DNA of 64,000 bases from Drosophila persimilis (lineage: Eukaryota > Arthropoda > Insecta > Diptera > Drosophilidae), in the NCBI RefSeq assembly GCF_003286085.1, contig NW_020825326.1, forward strand, positions 1,116,001 through 1,180,000. Reading direction: 5' to 3'. The position numbers and the translations under genes were made by a program. How positions within the stretch are numbered: position 1 is the first letter of the stretch; each line of letters begins with the position of its first letter. Below are positions 55,130-64,000 of this stretch, one piece after another. Under the pieces are notes generated by a model that had not been told where the DNA came from, made no database searches, and was given only the letters and a program-made list of their open reading frames with translations.

Positions 55130-58100
55130 AAACAGGTAAGAAATATCAGGGCCAGGAATTAATTTGAATTAGTATGCTTTTTATAAGCTATTTAGGCTGA
55201 CCCGAGTAACCTATCGATAGTTGAGTTAACTCAATAAGTCAGAACACTTGCATAAAGTCGAATTATTGAGTTTAAGTGCTGGTATGTACGTACTTGTGTT
55301 TCCAGCAAAGCGTTATAAATCAACCAAATTATTAAATGAGTTGAAAGATTATTGAAATGATTTAAAGATTATATGTATATTTCCAACTTTTCCCTCAGCC
55401 ATAATATTTACGCGCAAAAATTTTAATTTTAGTCTGCTAGTTTTTGTTGTTATTTAAGTTTAAACGATAGGGCCTCCATGCTTATCGTATGTAAAAAAAC
55501 GGAGTTTTGCCCAAAACTCAATAGCTCAACCCTTGTGAAAGTAGCGTGTAAAATAAAATTCAGCAGCGTTCTTTTTAAGAAAACTAGTTAAATTACAAAA
55601 TAAGCCTTTTTTTGTTAAATAGCATACCTTGCGCCTAACAGCACATTATCTTATGTTACGGAATGCCGTATTGTTATCGCTGCGCAGTACTACCTACATA
55701 CTTCGCTTGGCGCCAATCGTTGAACTGCTAAAAACTGTTTTAACCAAGACAAGGATTGGTAATGTCCTAGTGTCTGCTAGAGAGAGTTATAAGAGATTGA
55801 ATATATTTGATTAGCAACTAATAAACACACATTTAAGGTATGGTTAAGGTGTTGCTCAATTCGTAATGCGTTTGATTAATGGCTGTTGGAAAACAACGTA
55901 TGTTTATTGTGAGAGTCCTCTACTCGACATTGTCCATCATAAGGTAATACTCAAAAAAGCTGAGTATAATAAAGTATAGCTTTCAACTGATTCCATACAG
56001 TGCACAGATAAGTATTTGAATTTTCACATTATTGCCTTCCCATTGGACTGTAATCGTATTGATGAATCTGCCTTCTCAAGAACCCCGCCCTTTATTGAAC
56101 TAATGGATTTGGCGTCATTAGCCCTAAAACTGCAAATAAAAAAATGGTTTTCTTTATGCAAATAAATCTTTCAGATTCTAGGCTATGTTTTTTGCATCTC
56201 TTTCCTGCATCCAGAATGCAGGGCAGGACCACCAAGATCGGTCTCTATTTATATATGTACATATGTATGTATGTATGCAAGTAGTTGGCGTAGGACCCGG
56301 TAGGGTGTGCCCAGGATAGATAGATATGTAAGTATTTTATTTACATACATGTATGTATGTATGTTACCACAAATTGAGGCCTAATGACTTCGGCTTAAGC
56401 AAATGATTGTTAGGTTCGGATTTAATAGTAGTAGCACCCTAAACCTCTCCGCCACAGACCACTGCATCCTCTTCCTTTTCCTCCTCCTCCTCTTCCTCTT
56501 ACTCTTATTTTACCCCTCCACCTACCCCCAGCATATTCCGCCAAAATGTAGTGAAATACTCCGTACCGTACACAGATCTGTATGTCTGTATGTATGGGTG
56601 GGTGTTCGAACAAAAGCAATGCGAACAACAGCAAAGCAAATCAACAAAAAAAAGCCAACAAAATTGTCCATATGTATGTATGTACATATGTACATGCATA
56701 TGTATGAGAGAGTTATTTTTGTGTGTGTGTGTGAGTGTGTATGCGAGTGTGTATGCGAGTGTGTATGTATGTCGAGACACACAACTTGAATAGTCTCCTG
56801 TCGAGGCCCCGCTTCGTCGTCGCGCCACGTGATGGGAAAGGTAGAGCAGAGCGAGAGGTAGCGCTGTCGCAGCCACAGCGACGCGAACATACACAAACAC
56901 ACACTTTTCCCTGCTGCTGGTATGCTAGTATTAGTGAGTTAATGGCAGGAGCAGGGGCGTAGGCAACGGGGTTGTCGTTGCTAGGGGCTGGGTGGGCAGA
57001 CGGCAGTGTATAAGGGGTGGGGTGGGGTTCGGTGGGGTTCGAGGGGGGGGGGGGGGGGGGGGGCGGATGGGAATGCTTCTGAGGGCACTGTTCCAACTTT
57101 TCTTCGTGTTCGTGCTCCCAACTTCGTGTCGTTCGCTTCGATTCCTATGTAATGGTTATTCTGATGGGGATACGGGGTGTTCGGCTCGGTTCGGGCTTTT
57201 CATTCTTCCATCTTCTTCTTTGTTCGGTTCGTACTTGTCTTTTGACAGATGCTTCTACACTGTTACATATTTCCCCTGCTTCCTTTTTCTGTTTTCTTTT
57301 TCAGTCCAGTAAAAGCATGAGGCCATTTCCAATTCTCCTTCTTCCTAGATTACTCCCTTGCTCCTTTTTCGCTGCTCCTGTTCCTCGCTTCCTCCACCTT
57401 ACTCCTTCACGGCAATTCCGCCCTGCTGATCATACTCCTTGCTTGCTTTTTTTGCTGACTCCTAATTTCTTCTTCTGCCAATTGGCCTTCCTTTTTTGTA
57501 TCTTTCTTCACTGCTCCAATGATCAATACTTCCAATAATTAGAACCCGAAGATCCTTCTCAATGATCCCCCTCCAGTTCTTCTTCCCCTTTTTGTGCTCT
57601 GTATCCACTGCTTGTTCTTCCCTTCTTAATCAGACAGTCGCCCCTTATTATTATTTATCTCATTTTCCACCCTCTCCTATTTACATTTTTCACCTGCTCG
57701 TTTTTGCATTCTTCTCTAGTTTTATTTATGTTAGATTATTCGTTTTCTTCACCGAATTATTTGTTACTTCCCCAACTTTATCAGCTAATCCTGACTTTCT
57801 CTCTTTACTTCAGCCATCGACTCTCGTGGTCTTGCCTGGCTGCCTAATTTCCTTCTGCTTCTTCTCCCTTCCCCTCCCCCATCCCCTTCTAAGTCTGACT
57901 CTTCATTCGCTCTCATTTTCCTCCCAGTCCAACTCTGCTTCTTCCTCATCCAGTCTTTGTTGAATATCCTTCTTCCTTTGCTCTTCCTTCACTATTGGAG
58001 CCACCATTTTAGTGCCATGGAAACATACATATGTATGTATGTATATAAAATGGGAATGGTATGCCATTATTATCTAAGGATATTATCTAAGGATACATAT

Positions 58101-58400
58101 TTAAGTACATCTATAATGGCTATACTATAGGCTATACATCCATATATGCATAGTGCATACATACTATGTACATATGTATGTACATGGTAAAGCAACAACG
58201 TTGTGGTGTAGAAGCAAAGGGTTCCGTTCCTTCCTTAGTAAACTGGGCAAAACAGCCCATCTAGCGAGATAAAAGTCATCAATTTAAAAATAATAATGAT
58301 AATAATGATATTTTTAAATACTTTTGAAAAATAAATTTAAAAATTATTTTTTGATGATTAATGATGCACCTACGAAAACATACATACATATGTCACCTTT
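55130..58400. other. Gene-poor stretch with simple and strand-biased sequence
   Basis: No supported gene. 55212-55219 is a TATCGATA. 56700-56770 is a (GT)n/GTGTATGCGA stretch. 57043-57063 is a run of 21 G. 57080-57990 is strongly pyrimidine-rich on the plus strand, giving long Phe/Leu/Ser frames that I regard as compositional. TACATATGTATG microsatellites recur (for example 56260-56278 and 58025-58045). Confidence 0.45.
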
Positions 58401-58420
58401 AAATGCTCACAGCTGACCGA

Positions 58421-58460
58421 ATATCGATTTCATCGATATTAAGAAAAAAGTGTCGATAGC
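58421..58460. promoter_or_regulatory. CGATA inverted pair (possible promoter)
   Basis: ATATCGAT-TT-CATCGATATT (58421-58440) forms a near-perfect inverted pair, followed by GTCGATAGCC at about 58452-58461. Elsewhere in the window such clusters mark housekeeping promoters. A plus-strand frame starts at 58610, but no homologous protein is recognised. Confidence 0.35.
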
Positions 58461-58979
58461 CGAAAAAGTGTATTGGTAACCGAATCAAAAACAAATTTCC
58501 AGTTTTTAGTATGTCAAAATTTGAATTTTCTTCCGCTAGATTGTTTTGCCCAGTGTGCTTGGGTACGAAATATACGAAAATTTAATGCAGTTTTCTCAAA
58601 TTTCCCAAAGTGGAATCTATGCTGCGGTCGATGCTGTTACTTTTTTTTCTGCTGCGGCGCAGTCAACGTTGGCAGCGACGGCAACAGCGTCAGAAGCAGA
58701 AACATAGCAACAACATGACGGCGACGACCTTCGGCTGCGCTGCATTACTGTTGGATCCATACCCTTACGCTAGGGGTATAATTTTTCTTTTCACATGTTT
58801 GCAATTCAGAGTCAAACTAGGATTTTTGGTCTTGGTGGAAATTGGAATTTGCATTTTTCGTAGGAACGAGAGATCTGGAAGTGTATTTAAAGCTTCTGCT
58901 ACCGAAAATCACTCACTTCTTGTTGCTGTTGCTTTTTGGGTTCGTTGGTTGTAGCTGCTTTTGCTTCTGTTGTGGCCCT

Positions 58980-59300
58980 CGGAAATGTATTGGCCATATG
59001 TACATACATACATATGTAGATATGTACATGTATGTATGCATATTTATTTACATATGTATGTGTGTGCATATGTATATATATTTTATAATATTAATATTAA
59101 TATTAATCTTTATACATATATATTTTTTTGTATATATGTACATATGTACATCTCTATCCTAGTACATATGTACGTATGTAGATATATCTTTCTCTTTACC
59201 TAAATAGCTGCAACTTTAACTTGTCTCTTTCTCTTTCTTTGCCTACCCAATTTTTCTCTATCTTTCTCTTTGTGACTAGCTTTTCGGAAGAGAGAGTGAG

Positions 59301-59334
<34 letters not shown>

Positions 59335-61800
59335 AGAAGGAGAGAGCGCAATAATTTGACCTTTTTTTTCTTCCATTAAGAAGAGTGAGCTGGAGAGATC
59401 ATTGCAGATTATGTGTCCGCATTTAAGTACATATGTATGTATGTATGTACATGCATACAACCATATCCAAACATATGTATGTATATGTATGTATGCGTAC
59501 ATTTCACGTATCTTTCAGATACATGCACAGATTTATATCTCGTATTCTTCTTTATTTCATTTTCGTTGATTTCCTTTTCATCGCTTTTATGGTTTCATTT
59601 TGGCATTCGTTCGGCTTTTGTTTCATTATTTTTTCTGTTTTTTTTTTAATTTTTCCCAATTTTGCTTTTCTTTGCGTGTGTGTGTGTGTGTGTGTGTATC
59701 TTGAAGATACATTTTGTTTGCGCTTTGTTTCTAGGCAGCAAACATTTTCGAATGGAATCGATTCATGATAGAAAGAGAGTGAAAGAGAGGAGTGGGCTGG
59801 GATAGGTTTTGTGGGTGGGTGTGGGTGTGGGTGTGGGTGTTGTAGTACTCACAACAAGTGGAAGCCAAAAATCTGCATTTTGTGGATGTGTGTACCTCCC
59901 ACCTCCACCCCCACTCATAGAGAACGTCCAACCACCCTATGGATGGTTGGACAGACGTTTACGAGCACAAACATATGTACATATGTATGTATATAGGTAC
60001 AGTCAAGGATCTTTTTTAATGCGAATACCCCAATCGATTGCTCATCCGAATGCATAACAATAGGTTTTAAAACAGTTTTGCACAAGACTTTGAATTGATT
60101 CCAATCTGATTATGTTTTCCACCAATAGTGAACAGCCTTATGGCCAAATTCAATAAGTTGAAACCTTCATTTCATATTTCATATTTAAAATCCAATCCTA
60201 ACGCTTAGAATATAGAATGTTTAAGGCTGAGGAAAATTGCAAGTTCCATTCGTGATATCATCATGATTCGATCTCAACGTGACATATGTACATACATACA
60301 TACATATGTACATACAGAAGTGTGTTCCAGTGGCGACTTTTCTCTGCGCTGCTTGCTTCTTTGGGTCTTATGTTGCCAATGCACTAACCGAAAATGATTA
60401 AACAACAGTCAAAAGTTGGCATGCTGTACAAACAGAAATATTCTAAGCATTTCATTGGATTTGATCTATTTATCGGTACTAATTCGATATACGACTTTGA
60501 GGTCTCCATAAATAAATTTAATCTCTGGCATACCTGGATTCTTATCATGCTTAGCCAATTAAGGGTCGATGGGTATTTAAAAACCCATTAAAATGATCAG
60601 GATCAGATCATTACTACAGAAGGAAGGAATACTGCACTGGCTACTCCACCCCCAGCCACGCGCTTACTCATCCTGTCTCTCTCCCACACACTCTTCCTCG
60701 TGCATTGTGTGCGCTCTGGCGTAGGGGAGCGAGAAAAACGACTGGTGTTGGTGGTGAGACTTCGTGAGAATATAAAAAAGAAGAGAGACATATAAACAGA
60801 TCAAATTTAATACATATGTATTACCGATTTTTATGAAATATTTTTTCAAATAATGAAATAATCAATTCGTACGACATATAAAATATTTGCAAAAATGACT
60901 CAAGACATAAGCTTACATATGTATGTACATACATACTGACTGCTATGAGAGAACAACAAATAAAGGAATTCATATCAATTTCTATTCATGATTAAATGCA
61001 TTAACTGTCTGTAGTATTTGAACGAAGTGTGCTTCTTCCTTTGTCTGAAATTACCCCACGAGTAGGCAAAGAATCACAGAGTCCAGGCAGAGTTTACAAC
61101 AAGTTCCAAGTTATACAATTTCGTGCAAAGAGCAATCAAGTTTCCTTGCGAGGAGGATTAGTGGTCGTCATACCTGGTACTCAAAGAGAACGGGCTTTAT
61201 TATATTCATGTAAATGTATGTAAAAGCCGAAAGGAAGTGCTTCCAACCTATAAAGTGTGTACATACAGAGTCTCTCATCTCTCTCAACCTCTCTCATGCA
61301 CTTCCTCGCCCAGTGTGTGAGCGGAGAGGGTCAGAAATTTAACGGACGGTGCTGTACGCAACCAGCTATAATATTGGTGCAGGATAGGTGCAGTGCAAGA
61401 ATTAACATTAGAACATATCTATGTACATACGTATGTACATATGTAACAAGCGCTCGCTCCCTCTATCTTTCCAAAATCACTGTTGTATCTTCTCGCATGA
61501 AAAGTGCAAGAAAAATTGATAGAGATGCGCGTTGTTGCTCCGGCACTTGTTCTCCGATAACCGACATGAACCGCTCGACTCTAGCTTCGCTGATGGGGGG
61601 CCTGTTCAAAAGACCTGCCTTGTAGGGTAGATGCATAATCGTAATATCCTTTGAAAAGGTATCAACACAATAATAACGAAAAATATCCAGCTACTTTTCC
61701 ATCGCCTTAATGTGCCGCCTCTATTGCCAAACCACCAGCTCGTTTTCCACTCTCCTGCTCTTTCTCGTCCTTCTCTCAGCCAGCGCCTTCATCTTCTCTT
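58980..61800. repeat. Microsatellite-rich intergenic region
   Basis: Dominated by TACATATGTA/CATACATATG repeats (58999-59180, 59428-59495, 60285-60315), a (GA)n tract at 59293-59331, (GT)n at 59676-59697 and GTGGGT repeats at 59811-59840. I see no gene; the Tyr/Met/His-rich frames come from the microsatellites. Confidence 0.6.
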
Positions 61801-62510
61801 GAGATATACGTTTTATAGTGAGATCTAACAGGAGTGCGGATACTAAATTTGGTTACTCTAGCTTTAATAGTCTCTGAGATTTGTGAATATCCCCAGATTG
61901 GCATCCTTTGCGGGGGCGGAAGGGGGTGTGGCGAAATTTTGAAACAAACTCGTCTCGGTCCGATATATTAGGATTGTGGATACCAAATGTGGTTGCACTA
62001 GCTTTTATATTCTCTGAGATCTAGGCGCTAATGTTTTACTCTAAGCAAAGCCGCCTATGCTACGTGTGTGTTAGAGAGAGACAGGGCGAGAAAAAATGAA
62101 ATTGTTTTCTTGATGCTGGCTATAATAATAATACGATCCAATTCAGATTCCGCAGTCTAAAAGATATGGTCATTCTCTACGATTCTGCGTTTTTGGTTTT
62201 GTCGTATCTTTAAAATTGTGGATGCCACAGATTTTCGCCCTTTGTGGGGGCGGAAGTGGGCGGGCCAAAGTTTTGAAATATTTTTGTAGCAGTGACATAT
62301 CACAGAAGTCTGGATCCAAAACATCGTTGCTCTAGCTCTTATAGTCTTTAAGCATTAGGCGCTGAAGGGGACGGACAGACGGACAGACAGACATGGCTCA
62401 ATCGACTCGGCTATTGATGCTGATCAAGAATATATATACTTTATGGGGTCGGAAACGATTCCTTCTGGACGTTACACACATCCACTTTTATCGGGTATCG
62501 GGTATAAAAA
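61800..62510 (+). repeat. DINE-1/mini-me-like repeat with 3' core
   Basis: 61810-62110 matches 850-1145 (GGGGGCGGAAGGGGGTGTGG box, TCTCTGAGAT clauses, TTAGAGAGAGACAG). 62110-62370 repeats the theme. 62365-62485 is the conserved core: tandem GACGGACAGACGGACAGACA, a TCGACTCGGCTATTGATG box, an AAGAATATATATACTTTATG box and a GGAAACGATTCCTTCTGG box, followed by a GGGTATAAAAATA end. It is the most complete copy in the window. Confidence 0.75.
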
Positions 62511-62514
62511 TATC

Positions 62515-63290
62515 TTATGCATAAAGATACTTACATACATATGTATGTATATATGTACATACATACACCAACAACACACCCAGAACAAACACAAATAAAT
62601 AGGCTCAAAAACATACACATACAGCCATAATATAAAAGCGAACCCGAAGCAAAGGCACAAAGCAAAATCGCCAAAAGGCAACGCTGAAAGCAAACACATA
62701 TGTACATATGTATGTATATAAATATGTACATACCTACATACATATGTGCACACTTATGAAAACCCAATTTTCTTTTTACGCTTCGATTTCTGTATACGAA
62801 TCGATGATACCCAAAATCGGAGGGCCAAAACGAGACGCAATGACAAATGGTTGGTGGATAAGCGATGGCGGAATTAGCGGTGTGTGAAAAGGGAGAGGAG
62901 AGCCGGGTACAAAGGAAGTATAAAAAGCAAAAAATACGAAATATACGAAATAACCGAATGAGATCATTGTTTTTATTGGATTTCAGATTACGTTAGAGAG
63001 GACCCAGGATCCCAGGAGGCTTAATTTTTCGAAAAAGAATTCCCGAGTTCACGCCCAACTCTGATTGCCCGCTAAATTAAAGAGCGGAATGAACGAGAGC
63101 CCTGTTAAAAATACATACATATGTTTGATTCGATTGTCTCTGACTGGCAAACTTCAATTGTTCTATACTCGTACACTGCTCTTGGTCACTTGAATAGATG
63201 CACTTAAACTAATTATTTTTTTGAAGGAAAAGTAACTTATATTAAAATTTAATTTGTAGATATTGTAAATCTTAGATTTATTAGAAAAAA
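62515..63290. other. Spacer with microsatellites, nothing else recognised
   Basis: TACATATG repeats lie at 62530-62560 and 62700-62745. No gene is supported. Confidence 0.5.
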
Positions 63291-63299
63291 ATACAAAAT

Positions 63300-64000
63300 G
63301 ATTTAAATAAATTTTGAATAACGTTACGATCTGGAGAATACAGTGGCCAAGTCATGATATTAACGTTTCGACTGGCAATAAACTACTTCACTACTCGATC
63401 GTTATGAATCGGGCATTATCTTGTTGGAAAATCAATGGGATTGGTCCGAAGAGATCATTTAACATTGGAAATACGTGTTTTGAAGCGCTCATCGTTAATT
63501 TTCTGATCTATAAAAATCAAATCCATTGTACGATAAAAAGTGATGGCACCCCACACCATGACTCCACCTTCTCGGCTGTGATGACGGCTTAAACAGAGCT
63601 CATCTATTCGCAGATTATGAAAATAGGATTGAAAACCAACCATTTTTCATCAGTAAAGACCACCGCACGCCAATCATTTCAACGAGTGTCAGTTTGAACA
63701 TTTCACGTCATGTGTTCCTTCGCATATTGAAGCCGTTTTTCTTTGTGTATAGCATTTAGAGGTGGTTTTTTCTTAATTTTTAGATGCTTTAGATGTTTAG
63801 CACTTTTGATTGTACGCTGAAGTGTTGAAAGGGTTGCGTTAGCTCCGGCTAATTCCATAATTTTAGCTGGGATTTTACGTTCAGATCGTGGAGTAAGTGC
63901 CTTTTTTCGACCTTTAAAATGTTTTCCATATGATTTCGGATCTTTTGAATATCTATCAACAGTTCTGGAGCTGCGCTTTAGCTGGCAATATTAAAAATAA
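63300..64000 (-). mobile_element. Tc3-like transposase relic
   Basis: The minus strand reads as broken Tc1-family (Tc3-like) transposase, entering from the right edge. It shows an HTH part (SERKIPAKIMELAG), KKPPLNAIHKEKRLQYAKEH, then AVVFTDEKW around a catalytic Asp. Next come GGVMVWGAITFY, LIFQQDNA around the second Asp, and a final NVNIMTWPLYSPDRN. Stops and frameshifts break it, so it is inactive. The N-terminal end is outside the window. Confidence 0.85.

Noticed and set aside
57152-57963. Two long plus-strand frames rich in Phe, Leu and Ser
   Set aside because: They follow from the pyrimidine-rich strand; no domain, no splice structure, no codon signal.
58842-59203. Tyr/Met/His-rich hydrophobic frames
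   Set aside because: Translation of TACATATGTA microsatellites.

Overview
This is a eukaryotic window, almost certainly from a Drosophila X chromosome (Muller element A). Every protein gene has short GT-AG introns. The gene order Mct1-like / Nmd3 / prune / CYP4 cluster / NDUFA7 / Nep1 matches, from memory, the 2E region near the tip of the D. melanogaster X. Abundant TACATATGTA-type microsatellites and DINE-1/mini-me-like repeats suggest a species outside the melanogaster subgroup, perhaps the obscura group; that is inference only.

Layout. 1-5.7 kb is a graveyard of LINE and DINE-1-like pieces plus a decayed ankyrin-like pseudogene. 6.28-12.74 kb is a monocarboxylate transporter gene (minus strand). 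Its large fifth intron contains a complete fatty acyl-CoA reductase gene on the opposite strand and a small membrane ORF broken by one in-frame TGA. 12.7-24.8 kb holds no recognisable coding gene; it is rich in simple repeats and is probably upstream regulatory or 5' UTR sequence of the transporter. 24.8-34.3 kb is a nested transposon block: a LINE split by a TTAA insertion that carries an intact five-exon DUF4806 gene, then a long inverted-repeat element split by a mariner relic, with a CDC26-like gene between them.

34.5-55.1 kb is gene-dense: a small secreted Gly/Tyr/His-rich protein, a COX14-like mitochondrial protein, Nmd3, prune, three intact CYP4 P450 genes, complex I subunit NDUFA7, the Nep1/Emg1 rRNA methyltransferase, a PDAP1/HASPP28 homologue, a C6orf89-like membrane protein and a CYTH-domain protein. 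Most housekeeping genes here lie in divergent or convergent pairs, and TATCGATA/CGATA elements sit between or upstream of several of them. 55.1-64 kb is gene-poor: microsatellites, a 21-base G run, a long pyrimidine-rich strand, a GA tract, another DINE-1-like copy and a Tc3-like transposase relic at the right edge.

Themes. Nmd3 (60S export) and Nep1 (18S modification) serve ribosome biogenesis; NDUFA7 and the COX14-like protein serve the respiratory chain; the CYP4 enzymes and the reductase act on fatty acids and other lipids. These genes do not form one pathway. Exon joins given here were worked out by hand from splice consensus and reading-frame continuity.
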